Below, piece after piece: positions 26,081 to 35,799 of a stretch of DNA of 64,000 bases (the stretch's first letter is position 1; each line of letters opens with the position of its first letter). The DNA lies in contig NZ_CP064939.1 in the NCBI RefSeq assembly GCF_015679185.1, forward strand, positions 4,650,001-4,714,000. Reading direction: 5' to 3'. Made by a program: the position numbers and the translations under genes. This DNA is from Pedobacter endophyticus (GTDB lineage Bacteria; Bacteroidota; Bacteroidia; Sphingobacteriales; Sphingobacteriaceae). The notes under the pieces are model-generated. The model searched no databases and had not been told where the DNA came from. It saw only the letters and a program-made list of their open reading frames with translations.

Positions 26081-27364
26081 ATGAATATTGAGCAGAACCA
26101 AATAGCACAACATAACGACTCCCTTTTAACTTCGCATCAGCGTAAATTCAATTTTTTAAAAGAAGATTGGTCGCATATCGATTTAGACAGTATAATCCAA
26201 AAACTGGTCGATTTTCAGATCGCTATTCCATCCTGGGCTCTCGGCACTGGCGGAACTCGTTTTGGTCGCTTTGCCATTACCGGTGGTGAGCCAAGAACCA
26301 TTGAAGAAAAAATTGAAGATGTGGGGTTGCTACATGCCCTTAACGGCGCAAGCGGCGCAATTTCGCTGCACATTCCATGGGATATTCCGCAAAATGCCGA
26401 AAGTTTAAAAAGTTTGGCCTCCAGCTACGGTTTAACTTTCGATGCCATGAACTCCAATACCTTTCAAGATCAGGCCGGTTCTGCGCACAGCTACAAATTT
26501 GGTTCACTGCAAAACGTAAACAAGGAGATCAGAAAACAGGCCATTGAGCATAATATCGAAGTAATTAAGCAAGGTGTGGCCTTAGGTTCTAATGCCTTAA
26601 CCGTTTGGTTGGCCGATGGATCGTGCTTTCCCGGTCAATTAAATTTCCGCAAAGCCTTTGAAAATACTTTGGAAAGCTTGCAGGAGATTTATTTGGCCTT
26701 GCCCGATGACTGGAAGCTATTTGTAGAATATAAAGCGTTCGAACCAAACTTCTACTCAACTACAGTGGGCGATTGGGGGCAGTCGTTGCTGTATGCAAGC
26801 AAACTCGGAAATAAGGCTTACACTTTGGTCGATTTAGGTCACCATTTACCAAATGCCAATATTGAGCAAATTGTTGCCCTGTTGTTGATGGAGGGCAAAC
26901 TGGGAGGTTTTCACTTCAACGATTCCAAATATGGCGATGACGATTTAACCGCCGGAAGCATTAAGCCTTACCAATTATTCCTCATCTTTAACGAGCTGGT
27001 TGAAGGAATGGATGCAAAAGGAATGAACCATGCCAAAGATCTGGGCTGGATGATTGATGCATCGCACAATGTGAAAGATCCGCTTGAGGATTTACTGCAG
27101 TCGGTAGAGGCCATTATGATCGCTTATGCACAGGCATTGCTGGTAGACCGCAAGGCATTAAATGCCGCTCAAAACAATAACGATGTGGCAAAGGCGCAGG
27201 AGATTTTGCAAAACACTTTCCGTAGCGATTTGAGGCCGTTAATTGCAGAAGCCAGATTAAAGGCCGGTGCAGCTTTATCGCCAATTGGTTTATACCGCGA
27301 TTTAGAGGTGAGAAAAAATCTTGTTAACGGCAGAGGCGTAAATACGATAGCCACAGGTTTATAA
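26081..27364 (+). CDS. L-rhamnose isomerase (RhaI type)
   Basis: 427 aa from the ATG at 26081; an upstream in-frame start at 26006 adds 25 residues unlike the family. TIM-barrel sugar isomerase of the Pseudomonas-type rather than the E. coli RhaA type. Visible metal and substrate segments are AIPSWALGTGGTRFGRF, LVDLGHHLPNANIEQ and HFNDSKYGDDDLTAGSIKPY. It converts L-rhamnose to L-rhamnulose, the first cytoplasmic step. It is followed 17 bp later by the kinase. Confidence 0.92.
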   Translation: MNIEQNQIAQHNDSLLTSHQRKFNFLKEDWSHIDLDSIIQKLVDFQIAIPSWALGTGGTRFGRFAITGGEPRTIEEKIEDVGLLHALNGASGAISLHIPWDIPQNAESLKSLASSYGLTFDAMNSNTFQDQAGSAHSYKFGSLQNVNKEIRKQAIEHNIEVIKQGVALGSNALTVWLADGSCFPGQLNFRKAFENTLESLQEIYLALPDDWKLFVEYKAFEPNFYSTTVGDWGQSLLYASKLGNKAYTLVDLGHHLPNANIEQIVALLLMEGKLGGFHFNDSKYGDDDLTAGSIKPYQLFLIFNELVEGMDAKGMNHAKDLGWMIDASHNVKDPLEDLLQSVEAIMIAYAQALLVDRKALNAAQNNNDVAKAQEILQNTFRSDLRPLIAEARLKAGAALSPIGLYRDLEVRKNLVNGRGVNTIATGL

Positions 27365-27381
27365 TTTAGGAAAAGATAAAA

Positions 27382-28761
27382 ATGGCGAAGCCTGTTGTTG
27401 CGATATTTGATGTTGGAAAAACGAACAAAAAACTATTTCTTATCGATGAAAATTATGAGATCGTTTTCGAACGATCTGCCCGCTTTGTAGAAACCGTTGA
27501 TGAAGATGGAGAGGCCTGCGAAAATTTGGAAAGCCTTAAATCTTCCGTTTACGATTCCTTAAATCAGGTATTGCAGATGAAGGAATTTGATGTAAAAGCC
27601 GTCAACTTTTCAACGTACGGTGCAAGTTTCGTCTACCTCGATGAGCATGGCAAACCGTTAACGCCGCTTTATAATTATTTAAAAGAATATCCCGAGGGGC
27701 TGAAACGCGATTTTTATTCGAAATACGGAGGGGAGGAAAAGGTTTCTTTAGAAACAGCTTCACCGATTTTAGGTAGTTTAAATTCTGGAATGCAGGTTTT
27801 TAGGCTCAAAAAGGAAAAGCCCGAAGTGTTTGCCAAAGTGAAATACGCTTTGCATCTTCCGCAATACCTAAGCTATTTGATTACCGGCAAGGCACTCGCC
27901 GATATTACAAGTATTGGCTGCCACACCCAGCTTTGGGATTTCAACAAAAACCAATACCACAAGTGGGTTACCGAGGAACAGTTAGACGCAAAATTTGGTG
28001 AGTTTACGCCAGCCGACGCTACCTTGAAAACAGCGTTTGATGGTACGACATTTGAAGTTGGTGTAGGCTTGCACGATAGTTCGGCGGCTTTAATTCCATA
28101 CCTCGAGAATTTTAACACACCTTTTGTTTTAATTTCTACCGGCACATGGTGTATCAGCTTAAATCCGTTTAACCAGGAACCGCTAATTGCCGAACAGTTG
28201 AAGCAAGATTGCCTTTGTTACATGCACTTTAAGGGCAAGCCGATAAAAGCATCGAGAATTTTTGCTGGTTATGAGCACGAGATCCAGTTGAAAAGGATTG
28301 CAGCACATTTCGATCGTGCCGCTTACCTATTTAAACACTTAAAATTTAACCCTAGTCTGGTTTTAAAGCTGACTAATAAAATCCCCGAAAATCGAAAGGA
28401 GCAAACTGCCTTTTCAGCAGTGTCGGCTTTCGGTGAAAGAGATTTAAACGTTTTTCAAACCGCCGAAGAAGCTTATCATCAGTTAATCATCGATTTGGTA
28501 AAACAGCAGATTTACTCATTGAAACTAGTTTTAAACGAGGGTGTTCGGCGTATTTTTGTTGATGGCGGCTTTGGTAAAAATGACATTTACATGCACTTGT
28601 TGTCGAGCTCCATTCCCGATATTGAAGTGTATGCCTCATCGGTTTCGCAAGCTACCGCCATTGGCACAGCCTTGGCCATTAACAGCGCCTGGAATGCTAA
28701 CCCCGCACCAACAGATATCATCCAGCTGAAATATTACTCAGCAATACAGCGGACTTTGTAG
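27382..28761 (+). CDS. FGGY-family carbohydrate kinase, rhamnulokinase
   Basis: 459 aa. FGGY ATPase fold, with the phosphate-1 loop in AIFDVGKTNKKLFL and phosphate-2 region in LISTGTWC, and a late adenosine region FVDGGFGKND. Position directly after the isomerase argues for L-rhamnulokinase, making L-rhamnulose-1-phosphate; FGGY sequence alone would not separate it from fuculokinase. Last gene of the catabolic run. Confidence 0.9.
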   Translation: MAKPVVAIFDVGKTNKKLFLIDENYEIVFERSARFVETVDEDGEACENLESLKSSVYDSLNQVLQMKEFDVKAVNFSTYGASFVYLDEHGKPLTPLYNYLKEYPEGLKRDFYSKYGGEEKVSLETASPILGSLNSGMQVFRLKKEKPEVFAKVKYALHLPQYLSYLITGKALADITSIGCHTQLWDFNKNQYHKWVTEEQLDAKFGEFTPADATLKTAFDGTTFEVGVGLHDSSAALIPYLENFNTPFVLISTGTWCISLNPFNQEPLIAEQLKQDCLCYMHFKGKPIKASRIFAGYEHEIQLKRIAAHFDRAAYLFKHLKFNPSLVLKLTNKIPENRKEQTAFSAVSAFGERDLNVFQTAEEAYHQLIIDLVKQQIYSLKLVLNEGVRRIFVDGGFGKNDIYMHLLSSSIPDIEVYASSVSQATAIGTALAINSAWNANPAPTDIIQLKYYSAIQRTL

Positions 28762-29016
28762 ATATTATTAAACGGTCACCCTGGGCACGAAGGATCCCCT
28801 AGCTACTAAGTATTAACGTCAAAAAAGCACAAGCCCAAATAGGGAGCGAGTGGACGCAGTCTCTCTAGACAGTCGTCATTTCGAGCGCAGTCGAGAAATC
28901 TTTACCCAAAGTTCAAAGATTTCTCTTCCAAAGGAGCTCCTATGGAGCGCTTCGATGGTATTCTAGGTTTAGCTTAATTCCAAATTATTTTTAAAATGAC
29001 GGGTTTTTTTAAGGCG
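28762..29016. repeat. Palindromic repeat region
   Basis: No gene. Contains a hairpin GAGAAATCTTT/AAAGATTTCTC at 28893-28903 and 28915-28925 inside a larger inverted 'tcatttcgagcgcagtcgag...' element, with GGAGCTCC at 28933. The same composite occurs at 51480-51690 and 57605-57730. Confidence 0.6.
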
Positions 29017-29052
29017 TTTTAATACAAAATTATGAATATATTTGTATTAAAA
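29017..29052 (+). promoter_or_regulatory. Promoter/operator of the toxin-antitoxin pair
   Basis: A perfect 12-bp inverted repeat TTTTAATACAAA (29017-29028) / TTTGTATTAAAA (29041-29052) with a 12-bp spacer. The -7 promoter element TATATTTG (29037-29044) overlaps its right arm. A bound antitoxin would cover the promoter, the classic autoregulation of type II modules. It also argues against any start codon inside this segment. Confidence 0.65.
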
Positions 29053-29061
29053 GCTTACACG

Positions 29062-29265
29062 ATGATAGTTGCTGAAATAGAAATACCTGATAATAAATCG
29101 ACTTTGGTTAAGCAATTACTTAAGGAATTGGGCGTAACCGTAAAAATTAAAAAAACGGAAAAAAGTCCGTACGATCCTAAGTTCGTTGCTAAAATTAAAA
29201 AGGCAGATGAGGAGATAAAGAACGGGCAAACGAAGAAGATTCCGATCGACGACTTATGGAAATAG
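29062..29265 (+). CDS. Antitoxin of a YoeB/Txe-type module
   Basis: 67 aa from the ATG at 29062; an in-frame ATG at 29032 lies inside the operator and promoter and is rejected. N-terminal part IVAEIEIPDNKSTLVKQLLKELG looks like a short beta strand plus helix. The C-terminal half (KSPYDPKFVAKIKKADEEIKNG...) is charged and probably unfolds onto the toxin. It resembles small DUF2683-like antitoxins of Bacteroidota rather than classic Phd/YefM. It overlaps the toxin gene by 10 bp. Confidence 0.8.
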   Translation: MIVAEIEIPDNKSTLVKQLLKELGVTVKIKKTEKSPYDPKFVAKIKKADEEIKNGQTKKIPIDDLWK

Positions 29266-29513
29266 AGTATGCTATTCAGGCTCAAAATGATTTAATGTTT
29301 TGGAAGAAATCTGGAAATAAAGGTGTTCAAAAAAAGATAAGTCAATTGTTACAGGCCATGCTTGAAGATCCATTTACTGGTATTGGCAAACCCGAAGCTC
29401 TAAAACATGAGTTAACAGGTAAATGGAGTAGACGAATAAACAATGAGCACCGCATTGTTTATCTTGTTACTGATGAGGTAATTTACATTGAGTCTCTAAA
29501 AGGACATTACTAA
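29256..29513 (+). CDS. Txe/YoeB family toxin (mRNA interferase)
   Basis: 85 aa, the usual YoeB length. Family pattern DPFTGIGKPEALKHELTGKW with SRRINNEHRIVYLV and the terminal His-Tyr (GHY). In E. coli YoeB, the catalytic set is a Glu, an Arg and the C-terminal His-Tyr pair; the Arg in NEHRIVY and the final HY are present. It cleaves mRNA in the ribosomal A site. It sits as a cassette between the rhamnose kinase and the regulator. Confidence 0.92.
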   Translation: MEIEYAIQAQNDLMFWKKSGNKGVQKKISQLLQAMLEDPFTGIGKPEALKHELTGKWSRRINNEHRIVYLVTDEVIYIESLKGHY

Positions 29514-29514
29514 G

Positions 29515-29640
29515 CCTACCTCGTCGTAGCGTCTCGCTACGATAATATGAAGGCTTTATTTGTATTCAAGAGAAGAGCATTGTGGATGAATAATTGGATA
29601 GGCACAAGCGAGACGCTTGCGCCAGATGAACATATTAACT
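29515..29640. repeat. Palindromic repeats after the toxin gene
   Basis: GTCGTAGCG-TCT-CGCTACGA at 29523-29542 and a related AAGCGAGACGCTTG element near 29609-29622, the same family as 22382-22510. Confidence 0.55.
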
Positions 29641-29710
29641 CATCACGACAAGTATTTTTTTATCCCAACTTTCATAATATTCTTTATCTTCGAAATCAAT
29701 TCCGTTCGAT

Positions 29711-30742
29711 TTGAAACCAGAAGATTTAATTTCCTACATCCAGATAGATGAATATTCATCAACCCCGAAGTATAAGCAGCTTACAAATGCCATTTTAGGG
29801 GCTATTGAAATGGGGAGGTTGACCCAAGGAAATCTTTTGCCATCCATTAACGAGCTGAGCTTTAGTTTGGAAATGTCGCGGGATACGGCTGAAAAAGGCT
29901 ACAGAAATCTTCGCAAACTTGGCGTTGTCGATTCCGTTCCCGGAAAGGGATATTTCATTGTCAACACCGATTTCTCTCGAAAACTTAAAGTTTGCCTGCT
30001 GTTCAACAAGCTAAGCACGCATAAAAAAATTATATACGATTCGTTTACAAAAGCAGTTGGAGACCGGGCGGCGATTGATTTCTATATCTACAACAACGAT
30101 TTTGCACTTTTCAAAAGATTAATCACTGCAAAGTTGGGCGATTACACGCACTTTGTGATCATCCCGCATTTTTTAGAAGGTGGAGAAAATGCCCACGAAA
30201 TCATCAACACCATCCCAAAAGAAAAACTGGTGATGCTGGATAAAATTCTGCCTGGTATTACGGGCGATTTCGCTGCGGCTTATGAAAACTTCGCACAAGA
30301 TATTTATGCCGCCTTAGAGCAAGCCTTAAACCGTTTATCAAAATACAACACCTTAAAAATCATCTTCCCAAAGAACAGCTATTTTCCGCACGAGATTTTA
30401 ACCGGATTTTATCGTTTTTGCCAGCAATATGCCTTTAATCATAAGGTAATTCATAACATAAAAGACGAGGAAATAAACGTCGGCGAGGTGTATATTAATC
30501 TAATGGAAGACGATTTGGTTATTTTAATTGAGCGATTAATTGCGCAAAACCTTACGATTGGGAAGGATGTCGGCGTAATTTCTTACAATGAAACCCCGCT
30601 TAAACGAATCATTCTTGATGGCATTACCACCATTTCTACCGATTTTAATGCGCTTGGAACGCAGGCAGCGGAATTTGTGCTCAATGGTAAAACCGAAAAA
30701 ATCGAGGTGCCATTTTATTTGAATTTACGGAAATCGTTGTAA
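29711..30742 (+). CDS. GntR-type transcriptional regulator, probable rhamnose regulator
   Basis: 343 aa from a TTG start (no upstream ATG in frame fits). N-terminal winged helix of GntR type: STPKYKQLTNAILGAIEMGRLTQGN with LPSINELSFSLEMSRDT and VPGKGYFIV. The C-terminal 260 residues resemble a LacI-type periplasmic-binding-fold sensor domain. In Bacteroidota such GntR-LacI hybrids accompany rhamnose and other sugar operons. It is downstream of the rhamnose genes but separated from them by the toxin-antitoxin pair. Confidence 0.88.
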   Translation: MKPEDLISYIQIDEYSSTPKYKQLTNAILGAIEMGRLTQGNLLPSINELSFSLEMSRDTAEKGYRNLRKLGVVDSVPGKGYFIVNTDFSRKLKVCLLFNKLSTHKKIIYDSFTKAVGDRAAIDFYIYNNDFALFKRLITAKLGDYTHFVIIPHFLEGGENAHEIINTIPKEKLVMLDKILPGITGDFAAAYENFAQDIYAALEQALNRLSKYNTLKIIFPKNSYFPHEILTGFYRFCQQYAFNHKVIHNIKDEEINVGEVYINLMEDDLVILIERLIAQNLTIGKDVGVISYNETPLKRIILDGITTISTDFNALGTQAAEFVLNGKTEKIEVPFYLNLRKSL

Positions 30743-31492
30743 TACCTAATTATCATTCTGAGGAACAGCCTGTCCACACTTTTCCTGTCGGGAGGACACA
30801 TCTCCTTTTTCCCGTTCGTCGTTCCCGCGTACGCGGGAATCTGAATGCAAGGCGCCAATCTTTGCTCATTAAGATCCCCTGCCGATAGCTATCGGTACAG
30901 GCTACTAATGACAGCACCGGTTTGTCATGCTGAGGAACAGCCTGTCCCGATCCGATAGCTATCGGATTATCGGGAAAGCATCCGCAACCTACAGCTTACC
31001 GTCCTTGCACACCAACTTATCCTCTTTTGGCATCGCGGCTTTGGCGTTCTGCGTTTCATCGCTTGGGGATCTTTCGTTACACTCAGGATGACAGAGTTAA
31101 TAACCTGTCATCCTAACTCCTTTGTTTTTTCAAGAAAACTGACCTCTGAGGATGACGACCGTTCATGGATAACGCCATAAAAATTTTGTTATTTCGATTA
31201 TTTTTAGTCAGAAAACGCTGTTTCAAAGATATGTTCACACGATAGGTACGTAGGGGATCAGGGGCATTCAAGCGAGGAAGATGCTGATCCGAAGCTTCGG
31301 GACAGCATTACGACCGTTGCTGTGAGTGGTTGTAAAACAGTATGTCAAATTCAGAGTGGCAAAACCCTGATTTGAAACTTAGGCGACTGCACTGCGGATT
31401 AAATCCAATTTGCCGTTGACTTCAGTCAATGCTAATATGCTAGGCTTTTCGCTATATATTTTATTATTTTTACCTCTACAATTTCAGTTTAA
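30743..31492. repeat. 750-bp intergenic region full of dispersed repeats
   Basis: No gene seen. Palindromes: TTCCCGCG/CGCGGGAA (30822-30839); CCGATAGCTATCGG (30882-30895) and again at 30952-30965; 'gctgaggaacagcctgtcc' twice (about 30762 and 30930); 'ggatgac' units near 31088 and 31150; 'ccgttgacttcagtca' near 31412. It looks like several repeat families nested in one spacer. Confidence 0.6.
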
Positions 31493-34400
31493 ATGAGGGA
31501 AGAGCCAGTAGGAAATCAATCAGCGTTCAGCAATCCGTACGATTACGTTTTAAAGGATTTTAATCTGAAAGATCTCAATGCAATTGTTATACTTAAGCAC
31601 GTAAATCAGCATATCAATACCGATGTAAAGGGCTTTTACCAACTTTTTCCCCAGCAGATAGAAATTGATTTCGCTGCGTTTAGCCACAACGAAGCTGAAC
31701 TTCCTTTTCCAATTGTACAGATTCAGCAAAACGAGAGTGAGGTGAGGCTTTCTTGCCGTTGCGATACTCCGAAAACCAAGCTTTGCGCTCATCAGGCACA
31801 GGTATTATTTAACATTCTCCAACGGCAGGATCTTTTGATTTTCTTTGATGAAAACCTCCGCCGCCAAAAACTGGGCAAAATAGCCTTAGATTATGGCTTG
31901 GAAAAGGAACCCAACCTGGATGCTGTGTTCGATCTCCGCTGGAGTGAGAATGAAGTAAACATAAAACCGAAACTGGCCAATTTGCAGCCTTTTAATAAAG
32001 AAGCCAGGCAAAGCCTCGAAGAGCTATGGCTCTCAAAAAAAACCACAGTTTCCGATCTTAAAAAACAGAAAGAAAAACTGATTTTGGTTTTAGGGCAGCA
32101 TCGTTACTACAACAACTTAACCTTATCGCTTTTTAATGCCGAAACGACGAAAAATGGGAAAGTCAAAAACCCACTCAAAGAGATCAATCCGGCTGATTTG
32201 ATTTTTAAAACCGAGAACAGCGAAGAGATTAAATTCTATAGCGGCGTTGGTAGTTTTCAGCAAAATTACAATAACGACCAAAGCGAAATCGAAATTGAGG
32301 CGCTAAAGGCCGTAGTGAAAAACCCGTTGAATGTTCGTGTTTATTTGCAGGATGATAAGCAATCTGCCGCTATTCAGGCATCAACCATCTCGCCTGTAAC
32401 GTTGCAGGCACTCGCCATCGATTTGCGTTTATCGGTAAGCCAGCGTGATGATTTCTACGAAATTACGGGGCGAATCAACATCGATGGAAAATCTTACGAA
32501 CTGGATCAATTGGTGCTGATTCATCAATATTTTATTAAGCTAAAAAATCAACTTTACTTAGTTCCGCGGCTCGATCTCCTCAGGGTGATCGGATTTTTCC
32601 AAAAGCAGAGCAATCGGTTAATTTTGCATCAATCGAAATATCCCGAGTTTCAAAAAGCGATATTAATTCAGTTAGAGGGAAGCATTCATGTGGATTACTC
32701 TTACCTCAAACCCGCCACCAAAAGCCAGATCGAAGAAAAGGGGTTCGACCTCGAAAATGAGCAGTTGATTTATTTGTCTGAATCTGAGGATTTCATTTCC
32801 ATCACCCCTGTAATGCGCTATGGAAATCAAGAAATTCCTGTGTTATCCAAAAAGCAAATTCAGGCGCAAGATAAGCTGGGCAATGTTTTTACTGTGCATC
32901 GCGACGAAGAAGCGGAGCTGCAATTTATCGGAAGCATCTTAAAGCAGCATCCTTATTTCTATGAGCAGGAAACGAATGATTCATTTTATTTGCATCGTAA
33001 ACGGTTTTTGGAAGAAGCCTGGTTTTTGGATGCTTTTGAGGCCTGGCGCAATAAGGGAATTCATATCTTGGGTTTCAATCAGTTAAAGAACAACAAACTA
33101 AATCAGCACAAAGCAGAGATCAATATCGAGGTTTTAAGCGGAACCGATTGGTTCGAAACCAAGGTGGAGGTGAAGTTTGGCAAGCAGAAAGTAGCGTTAA
33201 AGCATTTGCATAAATCCATAAGAAACAAAAGCAAGTTTGTTACGCTCGATGATGGCACGCAAGGGATATTGCCAGAAGCCTGGCTACAAAAATTTACCGA
33301 TTATTTTAACGCAGGCGAAGTAACGGCAGACGCTATTCTTACCCCGAAAATAAATTTTGCAACCCTAAATGATCTTTATGAGGATGCCCTGTTGGATGGC
33401 GATGTGAAGAACGAAATTCGATCGTACAAACAAAAATTTGACGGTACCGATGCCATTCAGGAAGTTGAAGTTCCGAAAGCGTTGAAAGCCACGCTTCGCC
33501 ATTACCAGCAAGATGGCCTGAACTGGCTGAATTTTCTGGATGACTTTAATTTTGGCGCCTGCCTGGCTGATGATATGGGCTTGGGTAAAACCATTCAAAT
33601 TTTGGCCTTTATATTAACACAAAGGGAAAAAGTTACGCATAACACCAATCTTGTTGTGGTTCCGGCCTCGCTGATCTTTAACTGGAAAGCGGAGATTGAA
33701 AAGTTTGCACCATCGATAAAAGTGAGTACCATTTATGGAAACGACCGCGTAAAGAGCACCGGACATTTTGATGATTACGAAGTTATTCTCACCACTTATG
33801 GAACGCTACTGTCTGATATCGGTTTCCTGAAAGACTACCGGTTCAACTATATCTTTTTAGATGAATCGCAAAACATAAAAAATCCAGAATCGCAGCGGTA
33901 TAAGGCTGCCCGCATGCTACAATCGAGAAACAAAGTGGCAATTACGGGAACTCCGGTTGAAAACAATACATTTGATTTATATGGACAGTTATCGTTCGCC
34001 TGTCCGGGTTTGTTCGGCAGTAAACAGCAGTTTGCCGATTTGTACTCAACGCCAATCGATCAGTTTAAGGATAAGAAAAGGGCCGAAGAGCTACAAAGAA
34101 AAATCAGGCCATTTATATTGCGGCGAACAAAAGAGCAGGTAGCAAAAGAACTGCCCGATAAGACCGAAATCGTTTTGTATTGCGAAATGGGCGAGGAGCA
34201 GAGGGAAGTGTACGAGGCGAATAAGAAGGAAATTCAGGATTTCATCTTAAACAAAAGCGAAGATGAGCTGCCAAAAAGTTCGATGCATGTGCTCAAAAGC
34301 ATTACGCAGTTGCGCCAGATCTGTAACTCAGCTGCATTGTTGGCCGATGGTAAAAGTTATCTTCAGGCTTCGTCAAAAATTGAGGTTTTGCTCGAGCAAA

Positions 34401-34873
34401 TTCAAAGCAAGGCCGGCAAGCACAAAATTTTGGTATTTTCTCAGTTTGTAACCATGCTTGACTTGATAAAAGGGCGGCTGGAAAAGGCGGGAATAAAATA
34501 TGCGTATTTAACAGGGCAAACCAGAGATAGGCAAGAAGTGGTTCAATCTTTTCAAAACAACAAAGATGTCGCCGTATTTTTGATTAGCCTGAAAGCCGGC
34601 GGTACGGGTTTGAACTTGACTGAAGCAGACTACGTTTACCTCGTTGATCCGTGGTGGAACCCTGCGGTAGAAAATCAGGCCATCGATCGGGCCTACCGCA
34701 TTGGTCAACATAAAAATGTAATGGCCGTCAGATTAATTTGTCCGGATACCATTGAACAAAAAATAATGAAGTTGCAGGCTACCAAGAAAGATCTGGTACA
34801 AAATTTTATTCAAACGGATGGGAGCTTGCTTAAGCGCTTAACAAAGAAAGAGTTGTTGGGATTGTTAGATTAG
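31493..34873 (+). CDS. SNF2-family DEAD/DEAH helicase with SWIM zinc finger
   Basis: 1126 aa. A SWIM motif CRCDTPKTKLCAH (C-x-C-x7-C-x-H) at about residues 87-99 begins the protein. A long central region follows, then the SNF2 ATPase: Walker A DDMGLGKTIQ near 692, motif II DESQ near 789, and the helicase C domain with SLKAGGTGLNL, DPWWNPAVENQAIDRAYRIGQ near 1040-1080. SWIM-SNF2 proteins move on duplex DNA; roles in repair, recombination or transcription recycling are proposed. It stands alone rather than in a defence island. Confidence 0.93.
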   Translation: MREEPVGNQSAFSNPYDYVLKDFNLKDLNAIVILKHVNQHINTDVKGFYQLFPQQIEIDFAAFSHNEAELPFPIVQIQQNESEVRLSCRCDTPKTKLCAHQAQVLFNILQRQDLLIFFDENLRRQKLGKIALDYGLEKEPNLDAVFDLRWSENEVNIKPKLANLQPFNKEARQSLEELWLSKKTTVSDLKKQKEKLILVLGQHRYYNNLTLSLFNAETTKNGKVKNPLKEINPADLIFKTENSEEIKFYSGVGSFQQNYNNDQSEIEIEALKAVVKNPLNVRVYLQDDKQSAAIQASTISPVTLQALAIDLRLSVSQRDDFYEITGRINIDGKSYELDQLVLIHQYFIKLKNQLYLVPRLDLLRVIGFFQKQSNRLILHQSKYPEFQKAILIQLEGSIHVDYSYLKPATKSQIEEKGFDLENEQLIYLSESEDFISITPVMRYGNQEIPVLSKKQIQAQDKLGNVFTVHRDEEAELQFIGSILKQHPYFYEQETNDSFYLHRKRFLEEAWFLDAFEAWRNKGIHILGFNQLKNNKLNQHKAEINIEVLSGTDWFETKVEVKFGKQKVALKHLHKSIRNKSKFVTLDDGTQGILPEAWLQKFTDYFNAGEVTADAILTPKINFATLNDLYEDALLDGDVKNEIRSYKQKFDGTDAIQEVEVPKALKATLRHYQQDGLNWLNFLDDFNFGACLADDMGLGKTIQILAFILTQREKVTHNTNLVVVPASLIFNWKAEIEKFAPSIKVSTIYGNDRVKSTGHFDDYEVILTTYGTLLSDIGFLKDYRFNYIFLDESQNIKNPESQRYKAARMLQSRNKVAITGTPVENNTFDLYGQLSFACPGLFGSKQQFADLYSTPIDQFKDKKRAEELQRKIRPFILRRTKEQVAKELPDKTEIVLYCEMGEEQREVYEANKKEIQDFILNKSEDELPKSSMHVLKSITQLRQICNSAALLADGKSYLQASSKIEVLLEQIQSKAGKHKILVFSQFVTMLDLIKGRLEKAGIKYAYLTGQTRDRQEVVQSFQNNKDVAVFLISLKAGGTGLNLTEADYVYLVDPWWNPAVENQAIDRAYRIGQHKNVMAVRLICPDTIEQKIMKLQATKKDLVQNFIQTDGSLLKRLTKKELLGLLD

Positions 34874-34875
34874 GG

Positions 34876-34960
34876 CTTTCCATTCCGTCATTGCGAGAAG
34901 GCTTTTTCAGCCGACGAAGCAATCTTATTCCAGCAATGCGTCGCAAGATTATGTATTTTT
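34876..34960. repeat. 'gtcattgcgagaagg...gaagcaatc' repeat
   Basis: A copy of the CGTCATTGCGAG...CGAAGCAATCT element that is also embedded in the 213-bp repeats at 37859-38352, here between convergent genes. Confidence 0.5.
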
Positions 34961-34966
34961 CGTTTT

Positions 34967-35767
34967 TCACACTCCGACTTCGAAATCGTACTCCAAAAAC
35001 TCAGGCACATTTATACTCTCTACAATTTTCCAGCTCGTTTTCTCTGGAATAAACTGAGGCTCTTCTAAACCTGTTTCCCTGGCCGCGGCAACATAAAAGT
35101 CCATTTTTGGAGGGTGATTTGGCGAGCATGCATTGTAAACGCGACCGAAAGCGCTCTTTTCGACAATCTCCACCGCAATTCCTACTGCGTCATTTTGATG
35201 AATAAGGTTTACCGGTGCCAATCCATTAGCAACATCGGTTTTGCCAGCGAAAAATCTTCCCGGATTACGGTCTGGGCCAATTAATCCCGCAAAGCGGATA
35301 ATGGTAAAATCACTTGGGTACTTAGTCATAAAAATCTCCTCAGCGGCTAGCACCATTTTACCTGACTCGGTATCGGGATTGGTTTCACTGTTTTCGTTTG
35401 CAATTTTATTCTCATCGCCGTAAACGCTGGTTGAGCTAATTAAGATTACATTTTTGCTGCGGTGTTCAGCAGCACTTATAATTGCATTTATTTTATCGGG
35501 ATAGCTTTTTAGCTCGTTCGAGTTGCGCTTAGGAGGAATACAGATAAATAAGGTGTCGGCCTCAAAAAACGTTAAATCTGCTACAACAGCTTCGGCCGTA
35601 AAATTGACCATAAACGGCTGGATATTTTCAGCCTGTAGTATGCCAAGCTTTTCAGGGCTGGTTGTAGAACCTTTAACGGTATAATTTAACGTAATTAGTC
35701 TTTTGGCCAAGGCCAGCCCGAACCAGCCACAGCCTAGAATAGAAACAGTTTTCACTTTTTGATCCAT
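34967..35767 (-). CDS. NAD(P)-binding epimerase-like protein (YeeZ-type)
   Basis: 266 aa. Rossmann fold with GCGWFGLALA at residues 12-21 (GxGxxG), mid-protein ISSTSVYGDEN (the Ser/Thr and Tyr of extended SDRs), and RFAGLIGPDRNPGR later. The Tyr-x-x-x-Lys pair is not obvious, so it may be non-catalytic or act as an atypical epimerase or reductase. It resembles E. coli YeeZ-like proteins. Substrate unknown. Confidence 0.85.
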   Translation of the reverse strand: MDQKVKTVSILGCGWFGLALAKRLITLNYTVKGSTTSPEKLGILQAENIQPFMVNFTAEAVVADLTFFEADTLFICIPPKRNSNELKSYPDKINAIISAAEHRSKNVILISSTSVYGDENKIANENSETNPDTESGKMVLAAEEIFMTKYPSDFTIIRFAGLIGPDRNPGRFFAGKTDVANGLAPVNLIHQNDAVGIAVEIVEKSAFGRVYNACSPNHPPKMDFYVAAARETGLEEPQFIPEKTSWKIVESINVPEFLEYDFEVGV

Positions 35768-35799
35768 AATGCTAAATTACAGGAACTAATTAATTATAA

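Noticed and set aside
29032..29061. Antitoxin start at 29032
   Set aside because: It falls inside the operator and -7 element, so it would not be in the mRNA.
31493..34873. Anti-phage defence helicase island around the SNF2 gene
   Set aside because: It stands alone with housekeeping neighbours and no nuclease, methylase or other defence gene.
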